Source: Microbulbifer sp. MKSA007
GTDB taxonomy: Bacteria > Pseudomonadota > Gammaproteobacteria > Pseudomonadales > Cellvibrionaceae
Reading direction: 5' to 3'
Assembly (NCBI GenBank): GCA_032615215.1
Contig: CP128433.1
Coordinates: 3,741,501-3,805,500, forward strand
DNA length: 64,000 bases
This document shows positions 8,296 to 21,200 of this stretch, piece by piece; the stretch's first letter is position 1; each line of letters starts with the position of its first letter. Both the position numbers and the translations under genes were made by a program. Below the pieces are notes generated by a model, which saw only the letters and a list, made by a program, of their open reading frames with translations, was not told the DNA's origin and searched no databases.

Positions 8296-9267
8296 TCACG
8301 ACAACTTTCGACGGTATTCCCTCGGCAACATACCCTTATTTCGGCGAAATGCCCTTCTAAGCTGTTCTTGAGACTTAAAACCACAGATAGTAGCTATACG
8401 CTCCTGAGTTAACGCTTGAGTTGCTAAAAGCTGGCAAACCTTTTCAATGCGAATTTTCTCAACGAATCGACCTGGAGTTACCCCCATATCCCGAGTAAAG
8501 CAGCGAGCAAAGTTTCTCGGGCTCATAGATGTCTTTTCCGCGAGACTATTAACGCATAAAGTTTTATCCAAATTACTATGAATCCATTGTACCAGCTCTA
8601 AAAAACGATCACTCTTTAACTGGCTCATAAGATAAGTGCTACTTTGTTTATGATCTCCATCTCTCTTGAGATATAAGACCATTAATTGAGCAACAGCTAA
8701 AGCAATACCCCGACCAAAATCATCCTCTACCATTGCCAAAGCCATATCAACCCCCGCACTAACACCTGCAGAAGTATATATATGATCATCTTTGACAAAT
8801 ACAGATTCTGAATCGACATCCACTTCTGGGAATCTCTTCAGCTGATCAATATATCTCCAATGGGTAGTGGCACGCCGACCATTTAGCAAACCTACTTTTG
8901 CGAGAATCAGAGCTCCATTGCCAATAGAGCCTATACGCTTAACTAAACCAGACTGAAGAGAAAGCCATCTACTCAAACATTCACTGATATTCAAATCATC
9001 AGCAGCATTAAGATTACCGCTCACAAGGAGAGTATGAATTCCTCTTGAATCAGTAAAACATCTATCTGAGCATATCCTTAAACCTGATGAGATTTCCTTG
9101 GTATCTCCATCTTCGGCTAAGAATTCAACCTCATACTGATCATCACAACTAAAGCCCCTATCCTTTAGCTGCTGATTTGCCAGCGAAAACACTTCTGCGG
9201 GCCCCATTACATCTAATGAGTGTGCCCCAGGGTAAAATACGATAGATACTTTCTTTTTACAGTTCAT
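8296..9267 (-). CDS. GlxA family AraC-type transcriptional regulator
   Basis: The protein of about 323 residues has an N-terminal DJ-1/PfpI-like domain (VSIVFYPGAHSLDVMGPAEVF) and a C-terminal AraC double helix-turn-helix (LAEKTSMSPRNFARCFTRDM, ERIATICGFKSQEQLRRAF). GlxA-type regulators usually activate catabolic genes for amines or amino-acid derivatives. No such target is adjacent, so the effector is unknown. I chose ATG 9267 because the family begins right at this conserved strand. The ribosome-binding site is weak. It stands alone between two gene-free stretches. Confidence 0.85.
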   Translation of the reverse strand: MNCKKKVSIVFYPGAHSLDVMGPAEVFSLANQQLKDRGFSCDDQYEVEFLAEDGDTKEISSGLRICSDRCFTDSRGIHTLLVSGNLNAADDLNISECLSRWLSLQSGLVKRIGSIGNGALILAKVGLLNGRRATTHWRYIDQLKRFPEVDVDSESVFVKDDHIYTSAGVSAGVDMALAMVEDDFGRGIALAVAQLMVLYLKRDGDHKQSSTYLMSQLKSDRFLELVQWIHSNLDKTLCVNSLAEKTSMSPRNFARCFTRDMGVTPGRFVEKIRIEKVCQLLATQALTQERIATICGFKSQEQLRRAFRRNKGMLPREYRRKLS

Positions 9268-10562
9268 TTTAAATTGCAGAATAAGCGTAAAACTATATAC
9301 CAAACTCAAAAATCACTGTGCGGATTACTAACTTATTAAAAGAAACTTCAGGAATACTATCTTGGGTAGCCCAACCACCTCAGAGGAAGGTGAAAAAACG
9401 CCATAGCGGAAGCTGAATAAAACCTAAATAAAATCCAGATTAACTGGAAACACTACTAATAAGTTAATTCTTCACTTGATCTGAGTAATATACCAGGTGG
9501 CTACTACCCAATAGTGAGAATTGATCACACGATGATTCTTACCCCAATTAGAGACTACAGGCAAACACACTATCCATCAGCCATACTCTCATCATCCATA
9601 TACATAAAAATGCTATTTAATAAGGCACCTTCAGAACCAATATCACAAACTGTTAATCCTGTATAATTAAGCAATCCTGACCCTAAGGTACCAGCTTTTT
9701 CTATTCTGTAAAGTAATAACGATATTTTTTTCGGAATATATAGTCGTATATGAAACAGCCCTGCATCCTGCCAAATAAACTTTGATTGCGGCCAATAATT
9801 ACAACAAAGAAACACTACCCAGCCACATCAACAGAAGAGCCACTTCAAAGACCTAACGCCATTAAAGAAAAAAGATAATCATTCCTAATAAAAGGAGCTG
9901 TAAATATCTAAAGTCCTATTCATCTCAGCTAATATGAATTGATTCAAGGCAAGAAACAAAAGAAACTCACATTTATCGCCTAAAGCCTTCGCTCTATCGT
10001 ATAACGACCTAAAAGCCCGCAAGAAGTGCACCGCCGTACCACTTACTTATTCGCTCATATGAGCATCAAAATATTGATGATCTCATAGAAATTTAAATAA
10101 TTTATCGACTCAAATAACCTCAGGCTTAGTAAGCTCTCTAACATATTGTTACAGTCGGTTGGGTGCTGAGCCCCATAGCTGGGACTTTCGAGGGTTATTA
10201 AATATAGATAGGCTTCAGGCTACGCATGGTAATCTGCTACTTCCAGGGCGGATAAGCAATGACTACCGACAACCTTGGCAGGATAGCCAAGACTTCAGAA
10301 AGTGAGTTTTCATTATTTATGGAAAATAACACACTAAAGCTATTGCCCTTTATGTTGCCGAAAGCCCTATCTAGCAATTTAACCCGCATAGACTTATATA
10401 AGCTAAAAAGGAGAGTAACTTGTCTTCATGTAAAGAAGTACTGAATATGATTTATCTCAAAATGCAATACTGCTGTAAAAACTTCCGCAAATGAATATAT
10501 TCAAGCTTTCGAGTTAATCCCCTATATCGCAGACAACTTATAAGCCTTTACGAAATAATACT
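9268..10562. other. gene-poor AT-rich stretch downstream of the Rhs gene
   Basis: About 1.3 kb between the GlxA gene and the Rhs stop. It contains only short open frames of doubtful coding value (one of 81 codons at 9570-9815 on the minus strand, one of 61 codons at 10259-10444 on the plus strand). It may hold decayed remains of an Rhs toxin or immunity gene, but no motif proves that. Confidence 0.5.
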
Positions 10563-13500
10563 TCATTTACTTGGATCGTCATTCTTAAGCTGTTGGATAA
10601 GGGTATCACCAGACCAAAAGAATCTGACGCAACCGTCATAATTTTCCTTTCTTACACATCGCCCCAAGGGGTCGTATTGATACCGAATCACATCCTGAAA
10701 TTTCTCTACACCTTTTTCTACTTTTAGATTTTCTATTTTTATCAACTTTTGCTGACAATTATAATGGTATCGAATCCTCTGTACCCCTCCCCTCCAACTT
10801 CTTCAACACGACCTGTAGAAGAGGTATAACCACGGGATATATTGCCATTATCAACGATTCTATTCTCAATAACTTCTTTGCCAGGAATCTGACTATCAAG
10901 CTTACTCGTCGAGTTAAGCTTACCTAGAAGACAATCAGCGGGATCATAAATTAAGAAGGCAAGAAACTGATCTGAATTACTCCTACAGAAGTTATGAATA
11001 TTAAAGATATTTTTATTAACCTTGCCGGAATGATTAACTCTGGCAAGTGAACAGCTACTATTCGGCAATAAATTCAAAATATTTGTAACTGTATCAATTG
11101 GCCTTTCAAACTTACTGACAATAAAGCCTTGCACATAAACCTGAGGATCATAATTGTCCAGAGGTTTCAACCCTTCGGTTGTTTTTATCAACAAAGAATT
11201 GAAATTTCCATTTACTGAGGAGAAGGGTGAATTCTCAGATTCCACAGAATGATCAAAGACAAATTTAACATCTTCTTTTCTGGATAGTGAAGTTGCCGTA
11301 AGATTACCTAAAATATCATACTTATAACTGAGCTTACTATCATCTTGCCATTCCGCTACAATACGACCACTAGCATCATATTCCCACTTCAGACTACAGT
11401 AATTATTTTTAGCTTCGATCAGTTGCCCTAGGCAATTATATCTAAAGCTATTAACGCCCTCTAGCGTAGTTTCTTTTATTAACTGGCCCAGCAAATCACG
11501 TTCAAAGTAGATATCGGTACCAATGCCTGATTGAGAAGTAATTACTTCCGTAGAATTTACTAAGTGGCCAGCGGCATTATATGCATAGTGGGTAACACGA
11601 CCATAGAAATCCTCCTCTTCTATTAACCGGTTATTGAGATCATATTTCAGCCGATAACACTCACCCTTTTCATTTATAAGGCAAATTAAATTGCCCTCTC
11701 CATCATAATGATATTCTAATTGACTGCCACTGGAACTAGTCTTGCTCTTTATTTGATGGAGTGCGTTATAAGAATAACGCATATAATTCCCATCCTTATC
11801 TAATATTTCTGAAACTAATCCATGCTGGTTAAATCTGCACTGAATATCTGTATCTTTTTGAGCAACCTTAACATTGATCCGACCCTGATCCTCATTCTTG
11901 CAAGAAGCCTCTTTCGTCTCAGCAGGCGTTAACAATTCCGTGCGAATATCAACATCATATCTACAATCAATAGATCGTCCGAAGGGGCAACTTATTCTTA
12001 ATAGCTTATTGCTGCTTCCCCACAGATAACTCGTAACATTACCTAATGAGTCACTAATAGAATTAATCATGCCAGCAGAGGTATAGTCATATTTCACTTG
12101 GTTGCCGAGCGGGTCTTCAGCTAGCACCAGCTGTCTTTTTTTGTTGTAACTATACTGCCAACTGCTATCTGATGGATCAGTATACTTTGTGGCGAGACCT
12201 TCATTGTTATATTCAATTTGATAATTATTACCGGCCACATCTATCTTCTCGGTCAAGCGACCCTGATTGTCATATCGGAATAACTCCTCACGTATAGTCC
12301 CATCAGTACTGGGTAGCCGTACTTTTGTAACGTGACCTAGATCGCTGTATTCATACCACGTTTCTCCACCTTCAGCATCTTGATGGAACGTGAGTAATCC
12401 GCGATTATTGAAGTGAAAACGTTGCCGCCCCCTCTCGTGTCACACATCGTTGCTCCGTGACCACTTTCCTCCCAGATAAATTGATAACTGTAAGCAGCTT
12501 TTTCGCCAATAGGGTCCCCCCACTGCCGTATACAATGCGCTGAACTACCCTCAGCATCCCACTGAAAATAAAAACTATAACCAGTTTTTAAAGTTCTTTG
12601 TTTAATAAGGCCTTTGTGATAAACATACTTTTCATTATTGCCAACACTGTCTACAGCTTCAGTCAGATTATTTTCACTATCAAAGACATATTGAGCTACT
12701 ACTTCAGAACTTCCCGAATTATTTTCTTTTGTCAAAGTATTTATAAGGTGACTTTCAGGAGATTCATCAAGCGAGCTAATGTATAAAATTTCACCAGAAC
12801 TACTCTCGACCGATCTTAAATACTCCCCTGAGTAGTTGAATAAATAAAAGTTATCGTTATCATCCCGAATCTCAGCGAGCTTTAACGCACCAGTTTCACC
12901 AGTAGCTTTAAAATGTCTTTGTACTCCATTGGAAATTCCATATGTCGTAATTATCCAATGCTCATCGTTTACTCGCGTGAGAGTTAATCTCTCATAAATA
13001 TTATGACTGCGCGAGCTATTTCCGGGAACTGGCAAGCTAATTATTCTACCTTCAGAATCAAAGAAGAGTATGGGTTTGCCTGGACGCCAAACCAAGCGCT
13101 CGCTAAATGTATGAGTCCAGCCACAACCCAATCCAAAATTTCTTGAATTACTACTGCGATAGGTACGAGTTACCGATAAGGGTAGTGCCCCCTCCAATAC
13201 CAAATCTTCTAAAGTAAACTGAACCTCTCCAGTTTTTAGATTTACAGACCTAGTTACTTCACCAGTAACATTATCGCTCTGACATATATCGGAGTTATAA
13301 TTTTCACCTACTTCGCTAATGTGGTTATCAGTATCATATGAATAATCCCTGACACAATTTATCTTAGAAAATCCAGACTTTACATCATGGGGCACTGTGA
13401 AAGCTTGTTCACTACCCCTTTTATTTTCTCGCAACTCGTTACCCACTTTGATTTGCACTAAATTTCGACTATTTTTTCTGGGTGCAGCTATTTTGGGGAT

Positions 13501-14553
13501 TTTCTTTCCGGATACAGCAGTACTTTTGCCTACTGCCCGATATCCTGAATTTTTAGCAAGTATTTTCCTTTGCTTTTTTGTCCTGGCAAAATCAAACATT
13601 AAATCGCCAATATTACGTAAAGCTTTCACTAAGCGCTTATTCTTAGTTAAGGATGTTATAGCTACATCTCCCTCAGTCAATGCCGCAAGTGCTATAGTCA
13701 AAATGATCTCAAAAGTACCACTTGCAGTTAAGTTTGTGTGCTGCAAGCTATGTTGTGTTTTGATGTAGTCCTGGGCAAAATGGAAAACTGCTCCCCGAAG
13801 AGTTGGGTCACTATAAATGACCTCGGCTATGTTGAAACTCAAGCGGAGCTGCTTTTTTGAAACAGAACTGGGATTAAAGCCTAGTACATCAATCACACCT
13901 CGATACAGGGAGGTTACACATTCATCAGCTTCTTCTTCTGGAGTTTCTTCATATAAGACATAATTGATTGCCGCAGAGCTAAACTCAAATGATTGACGTG
14001 CTGGACTTACTATCTTCTCAACATCAACAGCACTCTTTGACCAAATCGATAAGCGCCACACAGAGCTGTCAGTTTCTTTTACTTTCTTTTTTGCAGTTGT
14101 TACACGCTTCACCCAACTCCAATCAGTTTGCTGGCTAATAAAAGCCTTATCTGCAACTTCCTGCGTAATAATTTTCTGCAAGCCCATACGAATCTTAGCA
14201 ACCAACTCTGTTTGTAGATCCCCCAATGCCGAATATGGCAATGGGGCCTCTTCAATAATCAGTTGATTCTGAGCCAATGCCCGATAAATGGCTTTATCCC
14301 GCTCATTAAGATAGCCAGGCACATTACTTAATCGCGATTGAGATGGGGGACGCTCTTGCTCAGGGTCTATATCTGGCGCAAAGGTTGTGTATAAGCCAAG
14401 GTACTGGTCATACACTAACTGAAGAGTGTTAGTATCGAACATCCTCAATAATTCAGCAGCATCAATCTTTCTAGAGGGACCCGTCTGGCATATCCATCCA
14501 GGCCGCACCGCATAACGAGAGCCCTGAGAGTTTTCGATATAGAGCTGTATCAA
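10563..14553 (-). pseudogene. Rhs/YD-repeat protein, frameshifted and truncated
   Basis: Three consecutive frames form one Rhs-type protein of 1331 codons once a base is restored at each of two G runs (plus-strand C runs 12428-12432 and 10784-10792). The N-terminal ~400 residues are unrecognised. A DUF6531-type start of the YD region follows (TGEVTRSVNLKTGEVQFTLE), then many YD repeats (RYSYNALHQI, YHYDGEGNLI, WEYDASGRIV, YQYDPLGRCVRK). The frame ends at FFWSGDTLIQQL without the usual end-of-core motif or a variable toxin tail. Rhs proteins are often secreted toxins of type VI or contact systems, but no VgrG, PAAR or immunity gene is adjacent. The first codon is TTG and the start is uncertain. 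Confidence 0.8.
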
Positions 14554-15410
14554 AAGTTAAATCCTGTCAACCGCTGACCGACTATTCTGCGGTCATCAAA
14601 AAACGAATCCATTCAAAGCACCTAAACTAGGTGCTCAACTTCGACATAATCATTTCTACTGGGACGATTTTTCTTTCAAAGGACAAAGAAATATATTTCA
14701 GCCTTCTTACATCGGTTTTAAAAAATCGGCTGAACCAAGAACAGTTTCTACGTCCAAAATTTTGACAATGAGTGTGAAGTTTAGTAGTCCGTGTTTCAAA
14801 GCCGGGAACACTAAGCTCTCGATTCACATTCAAGTCTTCACTATCACAAGCAAAATACTAAAAGTCACAATAGCAACATCAAAAGCTATACCAATAGGAA
14901 AACCATAATTCATCCACATCTAAAGACTTTTCAAATGATCTAAACGAAATAGTTATAATCCCTATCTAATAGCTACTAAGCCAATCCTCCAAGATACCTA
15001 ACATACCACCATCTTTCGGAGTAACTAGAAATTAGGTGAAAGCTAACTTAATTTGTATTGTTGCGATAGGAAAAAGCGATTACAGGAGAGTACACTGCAT
15101 ATAGTGCAATTAAATTTGACTAGGGTCAAAGAAAGAAAATAACAGTCAAGCGATATATGACAGCATATTCTGACAAAAAAGCACCATTTAGCGACATTAA
15201 ATATAGTTTAAAGTTATGGATGGTAAACTAATCTCAAAGAGAGCACTTGAGTCCCATTAAATTGTCAGCGTAAATTATAGTATTCGCTCAAATAATATAA
15301 TACAAAATTGATAACGATTCAGCAGTCGAATATTTATATATAAAGGTACGTCTGTTATGGGTATAGACATAATAGATCGGCTGGATTATCCAACCGATCC
15401 GTAATGAGCA
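14554..15410. other. gene-free AT-rich stretch upstream of the Rhs gene
   Basis: No convincing gene. A perfect 7-bp inverted repeat with a 3-base loop lies at 14618-14634 (GCACCTAAACTAGGTGC), and a hairpin at 15375-15399 lies just past the ceramidase stop. The rest is AT-rich without recognisable repeats. Confidence 0.5.
15375..15399 (-). terminator. hairpin downstream of the ceramidase gene
   Basis: On the minus strand GATCGGTTGG and CCAGCCGATC pair around ATAAT. The single non-Watson-Crick pair is G-U only on the minus strand, which supports that RNA. It sits 11 bases past the ceramidase stop. The following sequence is only moderately T-rich. Confidence 0.5.
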
Positions 15411-17492
15411 CTAATTGCTAACAGTAAAACTACTCGACTTACCTGAATAGCTGGAAATCTTCCCAGTCCAACCACTCTTCCAGTTACCAAAGTGCTTTAT
15501 TCGGTAAGTGCCTGATGGTGTATCCTCTCCGATGATCCACTGCCCTTCAGCAAATGAACAGGCCATACAATCAATAGCCGTATCTCGTGTCCAAATAAAG
15601 CGTGTATCCAAATCATCATCGGTAAGATAAGTTTCCCAACTACCGTTAACTTTACGCTGTACTTCAATGAACGTACTCTCAGTCTTCAGGTCATTACGGG
15701 GATGGCCAGAACGGAAAGTGACAGATACAGTATCGCCAGCACTGTAGCTGGTACCTACATCATCCCAGACTTGACCAAAAGACTCCCACAGGCGTTTGTC
15801 ATCATAAACAACCCCAATTACATTAATGATTTGGTCATCAGACAGATCTTTCGGAGTAGGCCCTGCAGCAATATCTACGCCATTGACCATAGCATGTGTC
15901 ATTTCGGTATAAATCTGTCTATAGGCTGCAAGGGTATTGGGGCCGTATATGGTATGTGCTCCCTCATAGTGCTGCCTATCAAACTCTTCAGGGGTAGTTA
16001 TGTAACCGGAATAGGCATTTGCCAAACCGGCAATCACCACAGTGTTTACACCGCTTCCTTCAAAAGCTGACAAGACTTCTGCTTCAAGACGTCGGCCTGC
16101 CATAGTCGTCATTTCACCCGGCGCGGCGACCAAAGCAAGTGAGCCTATGCGAAACATTTGGAAAGGTAGGTAAGGGGTATAAAGTGCTTGGCCTATTACC
16201 TCACGCTGTACAAATGTAGGTTTGGGGTACTGGCAGGGGTCATCCTGAGTATCCTCATATACAGCGGCTGCAGAAAATGCACTCATCAGGCCAAAAAGTG
16301 GATAACCATTAATCGCTGATTCGAATAGTCCCACATCTCTATCCCAATCCACCCCCTCATTTTCAACAGACATTCCCTCAAAAATACCATCAATATTGCT
16401 GGGACCGTCCCAACTTGATCCTGCAGTAAATGACCAGCCAACAGCACCTTCACAAATATCTATTTGCCCCTCACCGGTAAATTCACCTGCTACAGTATAG
16501 CCAGGGAAATAGATATGTTGATGTCGATAATCTAATCCACCTTCAAGTTTCACAGTAGCTGATTGGTAAAGAGACTGAGCTTTTGCAACTTGCTTTTCAG
16601 CAGATAAAAGTAAACTTTCATACTCAGAATTTCCGCATCCATCCCTAGGGCCACAAATATTCGGAGACGCATCACCTAAATTACTATTGGCAAATGCCGC
16701 AGTAAATTGACTTGCAGCACCCTGCTCGGCAGCCCAAGACTCCAGCAACTGACTCGCCGCCCCCTTATTATCCCCGCTAAGTTGCCGCTGCCCTGTCCCT
16801 AAAGAGACATTGTGTACTGCAAACCAATTAATAACTCCCAGTGCTTTGCTGTTGGCATCAACCAACTTGAGTTGGGTCATGGTTTTATTGGTATCGTATT
16901 GATAGTCGCTTGCATCAGTATTTTCTGAATAAGGGTATGGGTTTCGATTGATACTGGTATCGAGTAGTATCCCCTGCTCAATAAAGATATCACCTGGAGT
17001 TAGTCCACTATCTGCTTCAACGATTGACTGAAAAATACCATCAACAATAGCGTCATAGTTATCTTCCGCATACCCGAGAGCACTCATATTCAACATGACA
17101 TAATGATCATACCCGCCAGGACCTACATGGGTATGTGTAGCAGTCAGCATCACATTCTTTTCGGTGTACTTACTATTACCATAGAGATTTTTTAATTTAT
17201 CAACGACACCCTGCTTCACGCCCTGCGGAATACCTTGCAGATCTGCTGATACGAATACCAAACGCTCATTTTCAGAGCTATCAGAAATTATGAATGCGCG
17301 GGACCATAAACGGGTATGAATTCCCTTGGTTGTCTGCCCCGTTTCTCCATATCCTACCATTCCAACATCTGCTGCCGGGCCAGTTATATCATACTTACCA
17401 ACACCAACACGCCAGTCAGATGCTTTAACAGTGGAAGAAGCTCCAATAAATACTATTAAAGCAATGACGTAACCATTAATTATTTTTTTCAT
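15411..17492 (-). CDS. neutral ceramidase, secreted
   Basis: The 693-residue protein belongs to the neutral/alkaline non-lysosomal ceramidases, which hydrolyse the amide bond of ceramide to sphingosine and fatty acid. A signal peptide covers about residues 1-24. Visible active-site motifs are TATHTHVGPGG (zinc ligand histidines near 120-122), NWFAVH (His227, second zinc ligand region) and NLGDASPN (Ser276, position of the catalytic serine). The C-terminal part has the usual beta-rich domain. Length fits bacterial ceramidases (about 650-700). GGAG lies eight bases before the ATG. It is transcribed away from the CBM2-glycosidase gene. Typical hosts use it against eukaryotic sphingolipids. Confidence 0.9.
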   Translation of the reverse strand: MKKIINGYVIALIVFIGASSTVKASDWRVGVGKYDITGPAADVGMVGYGETGQTTKGIHTRLWSRAFIISDSSENERLVFVSADLQGIPQGVKQGVVDKLKNLYGNSKYTEKNVMLTATHTHVGPGGYDHYVMLNMSALGYAEDNYDAIVDGIFQSIVEADSGLTPGDIFIEQGILLDTSINRNPYPYSENTDASDYQYDTNKTMTQLKLVDANSKALGVINWFAVHNVSLGTGQRQLSGDNKGAASQLLESWAAEQGAASQFTAAFANSNLGDASPNICGPRDGCGNSEYESLLLSAEKQVAKAQSLYQSATVKLEGGLDYRHQHIYFPGYTVAGEFTGEGQIDICEGAVGWSFTAGSSWDGPSNIDGIFEGMSVENEGVDWDRDVGLFESAINGYPLFGLMSAFSAAAVYEDTQDDPCQYPKPTFVQREVIGQALYTPYLPFQMFRIGSLALVAAPGEMTTMAGRRLEAEVLSAFEGSGVNTVVIAGLANAYSGYITTPEEFDRQHYEGAHTIYGPNTLAAYRQIYTEMTHAMVNGVDIAAGPTPKDLSDDQIINVIGVVYDDKRLWESFGQVWDDVGTSYSAGDTVSVTFRSGHPRNDLKTESTFIEVQRKVNGSWETYLTDDDLDTRFIWTRDTAIDCMACSFAEGQWIIGEDTPSGTYRIKHFGNWKSGWTGKISSYSGKSSSFTVSN

Positions 17493-18249
17493 TTTTTCTC
17501 CAGAATCTATACACGCAGGAGTACATTCGCCAGTTCACAGAAGTGAAGGCGTATCCTTTTCGTTGAAAGTTGATACCTGAATAAGCCACTTCCGATCAAC
17601 TCGGACGCGACTCTCTAGATAGTTAGCCAATGTAATCTTGGCTTTTATTATCTCATCCTGAAAAGCGGCTTTATTATTTTAAAAATACTCATAGTAGCCA
17701 TAACCTCCCTGCTGTCAGCACACTAAAACTGAGAGTACAGCTCTAGTACGCATGTTCAGAATACCCTAACTGGCTGTATTTGGTAGCACCCACAGAGTAA
17801 TTGCCCGCCATAAATCCGTTAATTTAGAGTCGAAAGTAAAATAGTTTTAAATATACGAAGATTTTCTGAACTACAGCAAACCTAAATATTTACAATTTAA
17901 GCAAGCACAATCTAAAAATGACTGTAAAGAAAGGATAGATTAGGGGATTTGAATTGCGTTTAGAGAGGAAATGTAAAAAACTTTCGTTATTCAAAATTAG
18001 CACTCAACCAGTTTCCAATTATATTCTATAGATTGACCTCTTGTTCACAAAAACAATTAAATTAACAATTAATTAGGCAAACATCTGTACTTAACATTCA
18101 AAGTTGTCTTGACAGGAAATAAGGTGGAAGTTGGATAACATTGATAATCGGCCCTTTTAGCATTTGACGCCCCTGACTATAAATATGTGAACTTTATGTA
18201 GCTATCAATATCTGATTACTCTGCAGTAATCCATATAGATACATAAATA
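17493..18249. other. divergent intergenic region between two secreted-enzyme genes
   Basis: 757 bases without a gene between the ceramidase (minus) and the CBM2 multidomain enzyme (plus). It must hold both promoters. A perfect TTGACA occurs at 18109-18114, with a partial -10-like GATAAC 19 bases downstream, too weak to call. No clear operator repeat was seen. Confidence 0.5.
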
Positions 18250-21200
18250 ATGCACGCTAAACTTCTCCCCCTCTCAGTTTTTTCCATATTGACCTTCTTA
18301 TCCCTACCATCCCTGGCCGGTCAAAAGTGCGATGTACAAATGACGATACAGAGCGAATGGGAAGACGGATATATGGCTTCAGTGGTTGTACGTAATACAG
18401 GTACCGAGCCAATAAGTGACTGGGAACTTTCATGGCAATGGCCCTCAGACCAAGAAGTCACACATATATGGAATGCTACTTCAGCCCAGGATGAAAACCT
18501 GATCTCTGTAGTTGGAAAACAAGGCTATGTAAGAGTACCCGTTGGCCAAGCCCAATCTTTTGGTTTTAATATTCGCTACTCGGGTGGTGAAAAGACGCCT
18601 ACTCATATTAACGCTAGTTGCAACAACACCATCAATAAACCAGATCCGACCCCACCTTCACAAGACCTGCTAGACCCCCTTTCACAATACAATTTAATTT
18701 TAGGCACTCAAACGATAAACCCTAGGTATACATTTACAGATAAGGGATCACTTGTTGAAAGTGCTGAAGCCATTTACTCAATGGGCTCTAACTTACTCAA
18801 GATTGCCCTTTCTCCGAGCCTATATAGCGAGCTAAGTAACTCTGGACTCGACTATCAATTCAAGCGAATACTGAAAGAAATACCAGAATTTCAGCAAGTC
18901 TTGGAAATGGATTTCTCCATCTACATGTTTTGGGTTGAGGACTCAGGTTCCTGGATGGATAACAAAGGAATGAGTGAAGAAGAGCTAAACTGGCAATATG
19001 ACAAAATTTATTCGTTGGCTGAATATTTACTAACTGAATATAACGGCTCCGGTAAGACATTCATGATCGGGCATTGGGAAGGCGATTGGAACCTGGTTCA
19101 AAAAACTGATGGTACTAGAGATGACAGTCAGGAAACTATCCCTCCTAAGCGTTTACAGGGTCTAATTGACTGGATCAATATTCGACAAAAAGCCATTGAC
19201 GATGCCAAAGCAAATATCACCCACTCTGACGTTAACTTATATCACTATATTGAGGTCAATAGGGTTGAATCTGCAATACAGGGCAAAGAACGGATAACCA
19301 ATGCCGTACTTCCCCATACTAATGTAGATTTAGTGTCTTATTCAGCTTACGATCTCACTACCAAAGAAAAGCATTCAGATTTTGCCACTCTACATAGTGA
19401 GTTGACTTCAGCTCTAGAATTTATCAACTCAAATCTTCCCAAAAAATCTGGGCTGCCATTTGAAAAGCGGGTTTTCATTGGCGAATATGGTTACGGAGAG
19501 TCCTGGTTTAAGGATTGGGGAGCCCGCTCTGGCGAAGCCCAGGATTTGCTATCACGCAATGTAATAAAAACGGCGCTCCAGTGGGGTGCTCCATTTATTT
19601 TGTACTGGCAAATGTATGACAATGAATATGATAGCTGGATCAGTGAATTCACTGGCTACTGGCTGATTGACAAGGATGGTAATAAAAAGGAGATTTATAA
19701 GACTCACCAAGAGTACTATAAGGATGCGAGAGCATTCTTAGATAACTATTATATGGAAAACTCCTCCCTTCCGTCAGAAAGTGAATTTCGAGCCTATGCC
19801 TTAAAATGGTTTGAATCATCGAAAACCCCACCACCACAGCCCAAACCTGACACTCCCCCTACTGTACCGGAAGAACCCGGTGAACCTTCAGGCCAGTGTA
19901 ATGTGGAATATACAGTTCAAAACGATTGGGGGAATGGTTTTATGGCAAATGTGGTTATTTATAATAAAGGAAAGACTTCTCTTGATAAATGGCAGCTACA
20001 GTGGAACTGGCAAGGTAACCAATCAATCACACACTTCTGGAATGCACAAATCGCAGAAAGTAACGGGACAATAACTGTTACTAGTGAATCATCTATTCCG
20101 CCAGGAGAGGCCCAGGCTTTTGGGTTTAATGCAGATTACTCTGGAGAAAACATCCCACCAATTATAATTGGCAACTGCACGGGTACACTCACAACTGAAC
20201 CTTCACAACCTAGTCAGCCCCCCAATCAGCCCAATGAACATTCAGATAATAGCAGTATTAAGCTATGGTTTATTGGTGATTCGATTACTTACGGCATGAC
20301 AACACTCCCTTATAATTCAAACGGATTTCGTAGCCAGATCTGGGGCTATCTTGCCAAAGCGGCCGATGGCAACTCAATCTTTCCTATAGATCAAGAATCT
20401 ACCAGTGAGCAGCTAATTCTAAAATACAATGGAAAACAACTAGAAACGATTGGCACTATCACTGGACCAACAGGCCCTGATGATATGTCTCAACAGACCA
20501 AGAATTACTGGCACTCTGGGATACCTGGAGCTACAACCAGCGATTTACTTTGCTATCTTGATCCGATAGGCCATCAAATCACCCCAGGCTACAATTTCAC
20601 CAACTGCCTCAATTCCATCAAGAACTTCAATCAATTTCTCAGCGAAATGTGCATGGAGGGCGAAACTAGTTCTGGCTGGCTCACTAATCAAGCCTGCAAT
20701 TTAACGCGGGATATAACCTCTGAGGATAGCGTTGTCATACCTATACAGCTCGGGACTAACGACATCACCTTCCTTAGCATGAATAATGCGATTGATTGTA
20801 GCCTTCCTATAGAAGAAAATAGTGAATCCGCCCAGAAGCTAAATATGGTCGTTAGTAAGATAATATCATCACCCAATAATATTCAAGGCATGTCAATAAC
20901 AGATAGAATACAAAATTACTTTGAGAGCATAGATATTCCAACAGAGAAAATTGCATTCGTAATTTCAACTATCCCTCGCCGAAGTGATTTAGACGGACAA
21001 GATCCGAAAAATTACTGTACGGACTTTTATAATCAAAAAATCAGGAAGTCACTATCAGAGGCCTCCAATACCAAAAATATTTTCTTAGCAGACCAAGAAA
21101 ATATTGTCCCAACTGGAGACCCGGTACACCCTACAACTGAGGGCCACAAGATTATGGCTTGCAACTTACTTTATGGTAAAAATCTTGGCCATTCAGATAT

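Noticed and set aside
9570..9815. 81-codon minus-strand frame downstream of the Rhs gene
   Set aside because: It starts at a GTG without a ribosome-binding site, has a stop just upstream and shows no recognisable motif. It could be an immunity-gene remnant, but that cannot be supported.
10141..10200. GC-richer segment that looked like part of a tRNA
   Set aside because: No cloverleaf, acceptor stem or T-loop could be built on either strand.
10259..10444. 61-codon plus-strand frame
   Set aside because: It is isolated in a decayed AT-rich stretch with no homology or start signal.
14627..14833. 68-codon minus-strand frame upstream of the Rhs gene
   Set aside because: Composition is unlike a protein, no ribosome-binding site is seen, and it spans an inverted repeat; considered chance.
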